Shown: positions 45,713 through 59,329, numbered from the stretch's first letter. The stretch: 64,000 bases of DNA from Plotosus lineatus (GCA_024760905.1 CM045731.1:47960001-48024000); one strand, 5' to 3'. Notes: a model not told the origin generated them from the letters alone. Numbers and translations: made by a program.

Positions 45713-45929
45713 TTACAAAAAAAATTAAAATTTTAGTTTGGATTCCTTTCGATGTTCCAGTGTGGTGTATATAAATCTGTGCCTGTGGATGTTGCTGATC
45801 TGAGTACAACCTATGTAGTGATGTTCTCAGCTTCTACCATGAACCAATTAGATTGTGATACGTCCAATGTAGCATGTAATTAAAATGTCATGATTTTTAA
45901 TGGGAATTGGTTTGACTGGCCCTTCTGTA

Positions 45930-46397
45930 ATACCCCCATTTCACTGGAGCACGGCAGACTTACGGAAGCAAAAATGTTGTCATCCGCAAATGTTCTGCAA
46001 TTATTCCTTCATCGTCCGTGTGATTCCGTAGTTATTCCTCAAGTCTTCCTCCACTTCCGTATAGTTCCGACAGACCAAAATATTCCATGAACATGGTTTT
46101 GAGTATGTTCAAAAAGAGAGTTCCGAGAGTGTAAGAATTTCGACTTTTCTGTATTTCACCTCTTTTCCGTGTAAAAATGCCGAAGCTCTTCTGTAGACTG
46201 CGTTCCGCGCCTTTCCGCTCCACGATCCTTGCATGCCGTAGTCCAATGAAATGGAGGTACTGTATAAGAATTTCCACTTTTCCATAAGATTTTCACCCGT
46301 TCTCCATGTAAAAATGCTGAAGGTCTTCCGTAGACGGCGTTCTGTGCCTTTCCGCTCCACGATCCTTGCATGCCGTAGTCCAGTGAAATGGGGGTAT
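45930..46397. mobile_element. MITE with internal tandem duplication
   Basis: Ends ATACCCCCATTTCACTGGA, inverted at both sides. Inside, a unit of roughly 140 bp ending CCACGATCCTTGCATGCCGT occurs twice (46124-46258 and 46266-46397). No coding sense. Confidence 0.75.
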
Positions 46398-46399
46398 CA

Positions 46400-46975
46400 G
46401 TGTTTGGTGTCGTGATATTTTCTAAGAGGAGACATTGATTGATTGCTGCTATTTTTGGAGGGCGTGTCCATTGTCAACACCCCCCCCCCCCCGCCCCATT
46501 GAATTACGTTCAGGATGGTTACAAATACCCTTTGCATCATAGAGAATCGAACTTAAACATTTTCTTTCTCATATATGTATAACCAGGACTGAACAGCACA
46601 TTATACTCCAATCAACATCGAATGTATTTCTCTTAATGAAAAAAGGAGACATTGAGTCTCTGGGGTCTGTGGCTAATTGACTGAACTAATGGCTGTTAAA
46701 ATCATTGTCGTCTCAGGCACATGGTGGAGCAACCTTATAATTAATTAACTTGATCTAATTAGGCAGTATATCATGCTTAATTTAGCTAGTGTGTTTGTGG
46801 CCTCAGAAAACAAATGAGCAGGACACAGTGTTCAGGAACTTTCTGGATTGTAAAAACATTCATGAAGAGCCCGTTACGCTGAAACATTATCAGTTCACAT
46901 CAAAGTACAATTCTGAAGCAACCAAAATATCCTGAATCGAACCAGATAGTGAATTGGCTCATTTCTCCTGCTTCA
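46400..46975. other. non-repetitive block with homeodomain-type AT motifs
   Basis: C12 run at 46481-46492, then 46660-46960 with many TAATTA/TAATTG cores (TAATTAATTAACTTGATC, ATCTAATTAGGC). Candidate conserved noncoding element; no coding sense. Confidence 0.4.
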
Positions 46976-46979
46976 GGCT

Positions 46980-47165
46980 CGTCAACTTTGGCAACTGATG
47001 GCTCGCTGTCTGCTCCACCTTTATTTTCATTATAGATCTTGAGAATAGCGTCTGCATGGTTTCCCCGGGTGAGCATGGGTTTCTTCCAGCTACTCCAGTT
47101 TCCTCCCACAGTCCAAAGACATCCACATCAGGCTAACTGGCACTTTTAAATTGCCCATTGGGGGG
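46980..47165 (+). mobile_element. SINE-A central part
   Basis: TTCTTCCAGCTACTCCAGTT, CCCACAGTCCAAAGACATCC, CAGGCTAACTGGCACTTTT. Followed by (GT)(TA)(CA) microsatellite 47163-47258. Confidence 0.75.
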
Positions 47166-47185
47166 TGTGTGTGCGTGTGTGTATG

Positions 47186-47259
<74 letters not shown>

Positions 47260-47753
47260 CACTCTTACCAAGGGATAATTTGCTAGTTCCAATTATCCGG
47301 GATCTGATCACATTTTGTCCAGAAAAAGTGCATGGTTGCGCTCTAGTGGCACCACAAACAACATCGGAAGAGAAAGTTGCTGAAAACGGCAAAGTTCGGA
47401 GAGTTCCATAAGGCTTTTTTCAATTTGGTTCAGGGGAAGTGGACTGAATATTATAGAGAAGGCAAACAAGTTGAGTAATAACCTCGGTATTGAGGGAGCG
47501 TGTAATTTTTCTATTGAGGTGGCCGCGTAATTTTAAGGCTAGGCATGGTATTCGCGAGAATAGGGAGAGCTAGCATAGTCTTGTTGTTCTTTTTGTTTTT
47601 TTTTTATCTTCTGCTCTTTTTGGTAATATTATACACCAGTTTTACTCTAGATTTAATTTAAATTTATTTTACATGTATTTGTGGGAAGGTCCAGATACAG
47701 CAACAAAATTGATTTTCCATCACCTGCTTCGCCCTGAAGGTGCCGGATAATTG

Positions 47754-47754
<1 letters not shown>

Positions 47755-47822
<68 letters not shown>

Positions 47823-47840
47823 GATAGATAGATAGATAGA
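47755..47840. repeat. (TC)n(TA)n(GATA)n microsatellite
   Basis: (TC)24-like, (TA)10-like and five GATA units in succession. Confidence 0.95.
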
Positions 47841-47859
47841 ACATGCATGCACACAGACA

Positions 47860-48530
47860 CATAGTGGCACATCTGCCTCACAGCAAGAAGACCTGAATTT
47901 GATTCCCAGCTCAGCTGTTACTGTGTGGAGTTTGCATGTTCTCCCTGTGCTTGTGCGGGTTTCCTCTGGGAACTGGTTTCCTCCCACAGTCCAGAAAACA
48001 TGCACAGTAAACTATGTTAATTCTTCTTCTTTTCCTTTCAGCTGTTCCCTTCAGGGGTCGCCACAGCAAATGATCTGCCTCCATCTCTCCCTATCCTCTG
48101 CATCTTCTACTCTTACTCCAATGACCTTCATGTCCCCCTTCACCACATCCATAAATCTTCTTTTTGGTCTTCCTCTAGGCCTTCTGCCTGGTAGTTCCAA
48201 CCTCAGCATCCTCCTCTGTACATGTCCAAACCATCTCAATCTAGCCTCTCTGACTTTGTCTCCAAAACGTCTTACATGTGCTGTCCCTCTGATGTCCTCA
48301 TTCCTGATCCTATCCATCCTCGTTACTCCCAAAGAGAACTTCGGTAATTGGCTGTTCCAAATCGCCCTTAGGTGTGAGTGTGACTGTTTGTACAAGTGTT
48401 GTCCTTGCAATGACCTGGGGTGCTGTTCAGGGTGTACCCTACCCTCGCCCAGAGTCGGCTGAGATAGACTCCAGCCTCCCTGTAACCCTAATTAGGATTA
48501 AGTGGCATAGAAAATTAATGAATGGTTGAA
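47860..48530 (+). mobile_element. SINE-A copy split by a LINE fragment
   Basis: 47860-48018 and 48343-48530 are consecutive parts of one SINE-A; the LINE piece between them is antisense. Confidence 0.82.
48022..48342 (-). mobile_element. non-LTR retrotransposon 3' fragment
   Basis: Minus strand encodes TRMDRIRNEDIRGTAHVRRF, REARLRWFGHVQR, GRPKRRFMDVV and then the tail GTGGCGACCCCTGAAGGGAA, CAGCTGAAAGG, (GAA)n. Same family as 50126-50835; RTE-like by the RWFGHVxR motif and (GAA)n end. Confidence 0.85.
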
Positions 48531-49020
48531 ATGGTCATAATGTTTAGATGATAAATTAATGTGTATAAATCCAAATTAGCGTACTTTAATTTTATCATAA
48601 TTCATTCACCCACTGTATTTTTGACAGAACTTTGTTCCCGTTAATTACACATTAAGATAAACATTGTGTCTCCTCTTATTGTGAGTAGAACTCTTTTGAA
48701 ACTTGGTCCATAAACAGCCAACACAGCATTCCAGTTAAATTCCATTTGGCTTTGTCTTGACTCAGCGTGTGGTCATGGTACGATTACATCAAATTGAGTG
48801 AGGGGAAAAAAAAACATTGGGATATCAGCGGAATGTCACAAAGGCAAGGTGCATGAATGTTATGGGTTAATATATTCATTATTTCAAGGCTGTGGAGACG
48901 CTACAATGACTACATGCTCCCAGACCGCATGTCAGCACGTTTTAACATGAGCGGCAACACCAATTTATCTCGGACATCCTCACAATCATACTTGATTAGG
49001 TAGACATGCGCCTGTGTTTA
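48531..49020. other. non-repetitive AT-rich block
   Basis: No repeat family or coding sense. AAATTAATG/GTTAATTACAC/TTAAT motifs. Candidate conserved noncoding element. Confidence 0.35.
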
Positions 49021-49024
49021 CAGG

Positions 49025-49500
49025 AAGCAGGTTTATGCAACAGATGTCCTAGTTGTGGACTGGTGCTGACTCTTGATCCTCAGCGAATGCACCTGCAATT
49101 GGAAAGACTGCACTTGGCCTGGATGCTCTTAGATGGAAAAGGGTACTGTTGACTGAAGAGTCACATTTCAAGTTGGGTGTTGCTGATTGTAAATTGCTAG
49201 TTTGGCATCGGTGCAGGGAGCTTTAATGAGGATGCTACTGTTCTGATTGGGTGGACTGGGTGTCATGGTTTGGACTGGAATCAAGCCTATGGAGACTTTA
49301 ATGCATCTTCAAACCATGATGAAATTCTAACCCCAGTTGTGGTTCCACTTGTCTCTTAATACAGCTAATACTCCAGCAAGACCACACATTGGCAGAATCT
49401 GTCAGGGGTATCTGAGGCAGGATGGTGTCTTGCTTGGCCGGTATTCCCTCAGGATCTGAATCTGAAATTTGTGTGTTGGTTTGCAAGCTTATATCAGAAT
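49025..49500 (+). pseudogene. Tc1-type transposase fragment, heavily decayed
   Basis: Plus strand reads in broken frames LLTEESHFKLGV (about 49149-49184, related elements have LFSDESRF), a VMVWTGIK segment near 49262-49286 and DEILTPVVVP (about 49319-49348). Stops and frameshifts throughout; ends not found. Confidence 0.55.
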
Positions 49501-49504
49501 TCAC

Positions 49505-49800
49505 TCATTCATTTGGCAAACTGCTTAATCGTACTAGGGTGCTGAAGCCTATCTCAGCTGTCAAAGGGCAAACAAGGGATACACCTTGAACCACTGTGAG
49601 TCCAATGTACAAACAACCATTCACCTTCACACCTAGAATAAATTTGGAACAGCCTAGTGTGCACATCTTTGGACTGTGGGAGGAAGCCAGGGTACCTGAA
49701 GGAAGCCCACACAAGCACAGGGGGAACAAACACTCAAACTCCAGACCTTCTTGCTGTGAGGCGGTCATGCTAACTGTGAAGCCAACGTGCCACCTAATTA
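49505..49800 (-). mobile_element. SINE-A copy
   Basis: GGTGCTGAAGCCTATCTCAG, AATTTGGAACAGCCTAGTG, GGCGGTCATGCTAACTGTG. Confidence 0.8.
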
Positions 49801-50125
49801 TGATATGGCATATACAAGAAAGAAAAAATATTGGTGCATCAACAAGGTGAGCAAGTATCAACCTTGATATCGCAAGTTTGGATTAGGAGTCAATGGGACC
49901 TGATTGGCTGAGCTTCTTAAGAGAGTGCGTGATGAAATCCATTTACTTCGGTGTGATCCAAAGCCATTCATAGACATCCTTGAGCTCATGCACATGTTTG
50001 GGGGTTGTCACATGCTTCCATCTGTATTTTTTAGGCATCACCTGAATATGCGTGAATGAGCAGTTCATAAAGATAACAAGTGCAGGAAAAGATGATCAAC
50101 CTTCATTCCCCTCCTTTCCAGTGCA

Positions 50126-50835
50126 TGAAGGTTAGCCTCAGTAAGACAGAATGCATGTGTATGAATGCATGTGTATGAATGCCAAGGACCCAACAGGAAC
50201 GGTGAGGTTAGAAGGAGCAGAGATAAGGAAGGTGGAGGATTTTAAGTACTTCGGATCAACAATCCAGAGCAATGGAGAGTGTGGAAAAGAGGTGAAGAAG
50301 CGTGTGCAGGCAGGTTGGAATGGTTGGAGAAAAGTGTCCGGTGTGATGTGTGATAGGAGAGTATCAGCAAGAATGAAAGGAAAAGTGTACAAGACGGTGT
50401 TGAGGCCAGTGATGTTGTATGGTTTAGAGACAGTGGCCCTGGGGAAAAGACAGGAGGCAGAGCTGGAGGTAGCAGAGATGAAAATGTTGAGGTTCTCTTT
50501 GGGAGTAACGAGGATGGATAGGATCAGGAATGAGCACATCAGAGGGACAGCACATGTTAGATGTTTTGGAGACAAAGTCAGAGAGGCTAGATTGAGATGG
50601 TTTGGACATGTACAGAGGAGGGATAGTGAGTATATTGGTAGTAGGATGCTGAGGTTGGAACTACCAGGCAGAAGGCCCAGAGGAAGACCAAAGAGACGAT
50701 TTATGGATGTGGTGAAGGAGGACATGAAGGCAGTTGGTGTAAGAGAAAAAGATGCAGAGGATAGGGTGAGATGGAGGCAGATGATTCTCTGTGGCGACCC
50801 CTGAAGGGAACAGCCAAAAGGACAAGATGAAGAAG
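50126..50835 (+). mobile_element. LINE (RTE-like) 3' end with intact C-terminal reading frame
   Basis: Open for 217 codons (50151-50801). Motifs in order: KVEDFKYFGSTIQSNGECGK, VKKRVQAGWNGWRKVSG, GKVYKTVLRPVMLYGLE, RMDRIRNEHIRG, RLRWFGHVQRR, GRRPRGRPKRRFMDVVKED, WRQMILCGDP. This is the region after the reverse transcriptase core of a non-LTR element. Nothing upstream of the thumb region is present, so it is 5'-truncated. 3' tail TGTGGCGACCCCTGAAGGGA, CAGCC, then (GAA)n-like. An open antisense frame here is a shadow. Confidence 0.9.
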
Positions 50836-51279
50836 AAGAGCAGTTCATAAAGATGTGGGTGGCAGCAGGATGTGTCAGGGAGGCTGTACATGCTTGCTTA
50901 GACCTTTTCTTGGCTGGTAGTGGTCACATGACAGATTGAAACTAGAGTAAATGAGTTGTAAGCATGTTTTGATCAAAACAGAAGGTTTTTTTCTGTTGAA
51001 TTTTGCATGATATGGCAGGCATTCCTTGCGATTAGAACACACAGTGTCCGAGGACAGCCTGAGGACCCTGAACCCTTAGATAAACGTTGATAGCATCAAA
51101 GACATCTCCAAACTGCAGTGCATTTCTACAGACGTTACATAATCTCTCATATATTTGACCAATTAATATCATGTGACTGCTTCACTTTCAGTGTGGACTG
51201 CATGTACATGGTTCCAGTGCTGACTCAGCGGTCAAGCTGCTGGCTTACCGATTCAAATGTCGGTTTTTCAAGCTCAGCT

Positions 51280-51470
51280 ATACCTGGGGCGATTTGGAAC
51301 AGCAGTTAGCCTGAGGTGCATGTCTTTGGATTGCTGGAGGAATACCCTGAAGAAACCCACACGGCCTTAATGAAAATATATGTGCAAATACAGCAATGCG
51401 TTTGCCGAACATGAGATTCAAGCCCGAAGCCTTCTTGCTTTGAGACTACTGCACCGTCCTGAATGGGGTT
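51280..51470 (-). mobile_element. SINE-A fragment, degraded
   Basis: GGGGCGATTTGGAACAGCAG, GCATGTCTTTGGATTGCTGG, AGCCTTCTTGCTTTGAGAC. Confidence 0.65.
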
Positions 51471-51485
51471 CAATACTTTCTAAGT

Positions 51486-51815
51486 CAGGGGTCACCGACC
51501 TTTTTGAAACCGAGAGCTACTTCTTGGGTACCAATTAATGCGAAGGGCTACCAGGTCAAAACACACCTCTGAAATTACAAATTTGCTCAATTTACCTTTA
51601 ATTATATGTTATCATTAATAATTAATGATATTTATCTATGTGAAGATATTGATTTGATTTAAAATATATTCAAAAAAATTAGATGCAGCTCAATGGAGAG
51701 TGGCGCTATGGAGCTGTGGGCCTGTCCTAAAACTAGCAGTGAACAGGTCCGCGGGCAACTTATAGTGTCCTTGCGGGCTACCTGGTGCCCACGGGCACCA
51801 CGTTGGTGATCCCTG
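51486..51815. mobile_element. hAT-type MITE, second copy, perfect 8-bp target duplication
   Basis: Ends CAGGGGTCACCGACC and GTTGGTGATCCCTG; target duplication TTCTAAGT (51478-51485 and 51816-51823), exact. High similarity to 36831-37159 through the shared TTAATTATATGTTATCATTA type core. Confidence 0.93.
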
Positions 51816-51944
51816 TTCTAAGTAAATCACACGACTTGTACAAAATGCTTCAGGATTACTTACTTAATTCTACAAGTAGATATGTTCTCCTGAGTGCATC
51901 ACATGATCCACCCCACTGTACCCAAACATTTACAAATCAACTTA

Positions 51945-52215
51945 ATTCTACTAGGGTCGCAGAGATGATGGAGCCCATCTCAGCCAACACTTAGAGGCAC
52001 GCTCAACAACTTATCAGACCATTACATAGCAGAGAAAAATACTCACACCTAGGGGAAAATTGGAACAGTCAGTCACCCTAACGTTCACGTGTTTGAAGCA
52101 GGAACTACTTAAGTTTGGAGTTTGGACTGTGAGGGGAAACCAGAGTACCCAGAGGAAACCCATGTAAGAAATGCCAGAGCCTTGGACATAAATCCTGAAC
52201 CTTCTTGCTGTGAGA
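51945..52215 (-). mobile_element. SINE-A copy
   Basis: GATGGAGCCCATCTCAGCCA, CCTAGGGGAAAATTGGAACA, GAGTACCCAGAGGAAACCC. (TA)n follows at 52277-52312. Confidence 0.78.
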
Positions 52216-52273
52216 TTGACTGTGCCACTGTGCAACTCATCACACTTATATACTGTGTGTGTATATATACTAG

Positions 52274-52315
<42 letters not shown>

Positions 52316-52337
52316 TGGATATATGTGTATATATGTA

Positions 52338-52680
52338 TCTTCTTCTTTCGGCTTTTTCCCTTTTCTCGGGAGTCGCCACAGCGAATCATCTAATTCGCAC
52401 ATTTGATTTGGCAGAGGTTTTTACATGGGATGCCTTTCCTGTCACAACCCTTTAGCAAGGGACAGAAACACGCCAACGGCTTTGCAGCTACTCTTTACGA
52501 AAGTCAGCAATGGTTCTTTTACATGCCTCTCACCATAGACAGTGAGAGACATGGCCCGCCTTTGATAACCCAGTTAGCTGTATTGGGGGGGGGACAGTGA
52601 CAACCTTGTGGGGACTCGAAACTCCAACCTCAGGATCAGCGATCCTGCACCCTAACCACTAGACCACCACTGCCCCACAG
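52338..52680 (-). mobile_element. SINE-C full-length copy
   Basis: TCTTTCGGCTTTTTCCCTTT tail to head GTGGTCTAGTGGTTAGGGTG (reverse complement of the 3' end). Flanked by TA/GT repeats on both sides. Confidence 0.92.
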
Positions 52681-52739
52681 TGTATGTGTGTATGTATATA
52701 TGTATATATATATTACACTAGTATATACTGTGTATGTAT

Positions 52740-52740
52740 G

Positions 52741-52817
<77 letters not shown>
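52740..52817. repeat. (TA)n microsatellite
   Basis: About 75 bp of TA between shorter TATG runs. Confidence 0.97.
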
Positions 52818-52822
<5 letters not shown>

Positions 52823-52867
52823 CACACTAGTATATACTGTATAGATATATACTCTATAGATATATAA

Positions 52868-53115
52868 AAGCTAGACTGAGATGGTTTGGACATGTACAGA
52901 GGATGGATAGTGAGTATATTGGTAGTAAGATGCTGAGGTTGGAACTACCAGGTAAAAGACCTAGAGGAAGACCAAAGAGAAGATTTATGGATGTGGTGAA
53001 GGAGGACATGAAGGTAGTTGGTGTAGGAGAAGAATATGCAGAGGATAGGGTGAGATGGAGGCGGATGATTCGCTGTGGCGACCCCTGAAGGGAACAGCCG
53101 AAAGGAAAAGAATAT
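52868..53115 (+). mobile_element. LINE (RTE-like) 3' fragment
   Basis: Encodes RLRWFGHVQRMDSEYIGSKM, KRPRGRPKRRFMDVVKEDM and WRRMIRCGDP, then the tail TTCGCTGTGGCGACCCCTGA and CAGCCGAAAGGAAAAG. 5'-truncated within the conserved RWFGHV region, joined to a (TA)n. Confidence 0.9.
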
Positions 53116-53214
53116 ATATATATATGAAAATAAAAACAAAACATCATTGCTAGGACTGATTGCACAAACCTAACCAAGTGCTGATTTTTTTTCCCGAACA
53201 CATCTCTTGTAATC

Positions 53215-53640
53215 CCCGCTGGAAGGGAAACAGCTACAGACACGGGCCTAATTAAACCATGCCTGAAAGTGTGGCCTGCTTGAGCTAATGAAATATCAGA
53301 TAAATAAATTAAGTTTGACGTTCAGGTAGCTAACCCCAGGAGAATTCAGATCTCAATTAACAAGTTCCTGCACCCCGTGGGCATCCTGCTTAAGACAAGA
53401 CCCGCCTTCACTAGCGCAGCCTTTATAAATGCAGCCTGTTAAAGTTGGGCTTCAAAGACCACAGGGAGTAACTGCTCTGTTATTCCCTGCACGACCATCA
53501 TGGAGTTCAATTCTGCAATGCAGTCTCTCTCTCTCTCTCTCTCTCTCGCTCTGCCTTTCTCGTTTTAGATCTTTCTCTCTCTGCCTTCAGGGAAATTGAA
53601 ATTTCAGAACAATTTAGCATTGTTTAATTACTCACTTGTT
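53215..53640. other. non-repetitive block, candidate conserved noncoding element
   Basis: Includes GCCTAATTAAACCATGCC, GAGCTAATGAAATATCAG and AATAAATTAAG, with homeodomain-like cores and no repeats. A (TC)n tract is at 53521-53547. No coding sense. Confidence 0.4.
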
Positions 53641-53649
53641 CAGGTATAC

Positions 53650-56054
<2,405 letters not shown>

Positions 56055-56059
56055 CATTC

Positions 56060-56392
56060 ATTTTCCAAACCGTTTAATTTTATTTCGGTCACGGGGAGGC
56101 TGGTGACCATCTCAGCTGACTCTGGGCAAGGGTAGAGTACACCCTGGACAGCTCTCCAGGCCATCGCAGTTCAGAAACACGCTGACGGCTATGCGGCTAC
56201 TCTTGTCGAAGGTCAGCAATGGTTCTTTTACATGAACCTCACACCATAGACAGTGAGAGACATGGCCCGCCTTTGATAACCCAGTTAGCTGCACTGGGAG
56301 GGACAGTGACAACCCGTTGAGAGTGGGGCTTGATCCCCCAACTTTGGGATCAGTGATTCAGCACCTTTACTACCAGGCCACCACTGCCCGGA
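56060..56392 (-). mobile_element. chimeric SINE: SINE-C head, SINE-A tail
   Basis: SINE-A tail GGGGAGGCTGGTGACCATCT (56095-56114), switching at CATCGCAGTTCAGAAACACG to SINE-C, ending in the head ACTACCAGGCCACCACTGCC. Confidence 0.83.
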
Positions 56393-56578
56393 TCATCTAA
56401 CATTCATTTTTCTTCAATTTCTTTTAAACAATAACATGTTTGGCATATTTGTCTTCATGTTTTGATTTGAAATGGAAAGTGTCATGTTCCAGTGCATTTG
56501 TGTTTATGGAAATAAAAGCTGTTATAAGGATTTTGAGCTTCATCACTTTTTTAAACAGTGATATTGTTTTGATCACAA

Positions 56579-56579
<1 letters not shown>

Positions 56580-56622
<43 letters not shown>

Positions 56623-56630
56623 TTTTTAAA
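56580..56630. repeat. (TA)n followed by T run
   Basis: About 32 bp of TA then T14. Confidence 0.95.
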
Positions 56631-56802
56631 TTTATGAATCATTAATTTTTGGTGATAAGGCTGCTGTAGTACAGCAAGTTGTTTGCTGAACCACTTTCTC
56701 CATTTCCTTTCCATTCTTCTTTTTTCATTTCCATCCTCACAACCACTTATTAGTTTTGTGTGGAGGCTGGAGTCTCGCTTAGCCTTCACTGGGTGGACAC
56801 AG

Positions 56803-57078
56803 GTAGGTAAAGTCCATGGACTTTTTACACCCAAACCATAGTGGCTCATCAGGCCGGTGCTTATCTCTGTAGTGTGAAGCGACTTGGAGTTCAACTCCTC
56901 CTGGATGGGACACCAGTCCATTGCAGGTTACTTTTCCCAGTATATTTTTACTGGTACCCATTTATACTGCTTGTCCCCTTGCCCAGGGGTCTTAGCACAG
57001 TGAGGGTCTCAGTGGGATTTGAACTCACAACCTCCTGATCATGAGTGCAGCATCCTAACCACTACGCCACTGGCACCA
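56803..57078 (-). mobile_element. SINE-B copy inside a SINE-A
   Basis: GGTAAAGTCCATGGACTTTT end, head side ATCCTAACCACTACGCCACT. SINE-A parts flank it at 56760-56802 and 57079-57345. Confidence 0.87.
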
Positions 57079-57345
57079 CATGGGTGGACACAGGGACATC
57101 TTATCAGATCATCGCAAAGCCAACACACACACAACCATTCACACTCACACTCAGGGCAATGTGAAACAGCCAGCTAACCTAATGTGCACGTCTTTGGGAT
57201 GTGTGTGTGGGGGGGGGCAATTTGGAACTATCCTAATGTACGTGTTTGGACGGTGGGAGGAAACCACACAAGCTCAAGGTCATGCAGACTTCACACAGAA
57301 ATGCCCTCACCAAACCCGGGACTCGAACCCAGGACCTGCTTGCTG
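57079..57345 (-). mobile_element. SINE-A copy (continues across the SINE-B)
   Basis: ATCGCAAAGCCAACACACAC, CACTCAGGGCAATGTGAAAC, GACTCGAACCCAGGACCTG. Confidence 0.8.
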
Positions 57346-57384
57346 AGGCAGATGTGTTTACTGCTGAGCTACTAATCTGCCACA

Positions 57385-57600
57385 GTTTTTAACGTACTTA
57401 CAGCTGGAGGCAATTTGGAACAACCAGTTAAGTTCAAGTGCAGATCTTTGGACTGTTGGAGGAAACCCTGGCAACCACAACGAGTACATGCAAACTCCAC
57501 ACAGAAGCACCATTGCAGCTACTGGGACTAAAACCCACGAACTTCTTGCTGTAAGGTGGGCATGCGAACCACTACACAACCGTGCGGCCTGCTTCAGCAT
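57385..57600 (-). mobile_element. SINE-A 5' part
   Basis: TGGAGGCAATTTGGAACAAC, GCAAACTCCACACAGAAGC, GCGAACCACTACACAACCG. Another short SINE-A head piece is at 57890-57980. Confidence 0.78.
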
Positions 57601-57979
57601 TTAGTTTGGATGAATTGAACTTTTAAATACTTTCCAATTCTGTAACTGGAAATTGATGATGACAGAATTTGCGTCTGCATATCTGAGATCACAGGTTAGA
57701 ATAAGAAAAGTAGCATAGCCCAGTGTTTGTGGTTTTCTCCTCATGCACACAACTCTGACACTAATGGCTCACTGTTAGCTCCGGCCCGCAAAGTGGCTTG
57801 GGAGCCATAGGAATGAGTTTCGTCCGTCTGACTGTCACGCTTTAATTTCCAGGCATTTACTTGCAGCATGCTGAAGCTGTTGCTTTCAAAACTCCCTTGC
57901 TGAGCCTGGGACTTGAGCCCAGAACCTTCTTGCTGTGAGATGGACATACTAGTGACTACGGTGTACACTGAACGACCCA

Positions 57980-58174
57980 TGCTAGTCTCAGGGGAAAATG
58001 ACTTCATTACAAAGTAATGCACAAGTAATTATGTCAGGTTTATTTTAGTCAACACTGCAATGCTGTAATTCCTCCATAAGGTGGCTCTGTTTCCCCAACC
58101 TTTTGTATTCAAATCCAGGAACATGACAAGCATGTGCAAATCTCAAGCCCAATATCACCAGAGTTCATTTGCAC

Positions 58175-58215
<41 letters not shown>

Positions 58216-58385
58216 GCCTAAAATTGGGCCGCTCTGTTGTTCAGCAGCTTTTTTGACGGTTCGTGCGGTCACTTTGTGGAGTTGGTGTGCTCGCTTTGTC
58301 AATGAACAGATGGCAAGCATAGCATTCTGGGTTCTCTTGTTCCCTGAGGGAAACTGCTTCCACAGAACTGCCCATGTTTCTCTGC

Positions 58386-58431
<46 letters not shown>

Positions 58432-58680
58432 GCACGCATACCTTTACTCTTTTCATAGTGCTGTACATATTTATCACCTGTAGCCCTGTTATGTTAGTGA
58501 TCATCTCAGTATGTCATAAATAAAGAGAAGTTTGAAAATCACATACCTGTCAGTGGATTATTACGCAGGTTTGGGGGTCTGTTGTGTTTTCGACACGAAA
58601 ACATTATTTTCAAATTAGCACTGGTGCTTAAACCTAACTGTAAACGTTTCAGTGGGAAAGTAGCACACTGACTCACTCAC
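57980..58680. other. mostly non-repetitive, with (CA)n and (TC)n(CA)n
   Basis: (CA)n at 58176-58213, (TC)n(CA)n at 58386-58431. The stretch 58215-58380 between them is unique and carries no coding sense. Confidence 0.45.
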
Positions 58681-58915
58681 TGACTCACTCACTATTACTA
58701 ACCTTTTGCCAAACCACTTAATCCTACTATCAGGGTCACTGGAGCCTATCTCAGCCGGCATGGGTTGAAAACAGGGTACACCCTGAACAGTTTGCCAGAC
58801 TATCACAGTGCAACATATACACATCTCGAGGTAATTCGAAACAGCCAATTAGCCTGTCTTTGGCCTGTCGGAGGAAACTGGAGTAGACACCAGCGAAAAC
58901 CCACCCTACAAAAAC
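58680..58915 (-). mobile_element. SINE-A copy, tail and body
   Basis: (ACTC)n start, TGGAGCCTATCTCAGCCGGC, ACACCCTGAACAGTTTGCC. Confidence 0.78.
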
Positions 58916-58924
58916 AGACGGGCC

Positions 58925-59130
58925 ACCACAGTCTAATGATTAGCGAAGTGTGTTTTTGGGACCTAAAGGTTGATGGTTCAATGGTGGTACTGAGGGAGTG
59001 AGCTGCACCGTCCCTTGCTCTATCTTTGTGGCTGAAGTGCCCTTGAGCAAGGTAGCTAACACCCCAACTGCTCTGTAGGCGCCGCAGTGTGTGGCAGCCC
59101 CCAGTGCTCCGAGTGTGTATGTGCTCACTT
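58925..59130 (+). mobile_element. another tRNA-derived SINE-like repeat (single copy here)
   Basis: ACAGTCTAATGATTAGCGAA with GGTTGATGGTTCAATGGTG, then GCCCTTGAGCAAGGTAGCTA and CACTGCGGCGCC-like spacing, ending at an A-rich run (59134-59153). A SINE-A head piece follows (59160-59270). Confidence 0.6.
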
Positions 59131-59329
59131 TTCAAAAAAAAAACAAAAAAAAAACCCAACAACATACAAACACCACTCAGAAATGCCTTCGCTGAGCCTG
59201 GGACTTGAACCCAGACCCTTCTTGCTGTCAGGTGGAAGGGCTAACCACTACACCATGGTGCCTCCCAGGTTTATAGCCGTCAAAAGAGATTCTAATGAAC
59301 TTGCTGCATGTTAATACAGTTATTGACCC

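Noticed and set aside
50138..50848. 236-codon minus-strand open frame
   Set aside because: It is the antisense shadow of the LINE coding strand, which carries all recognisable motifs.
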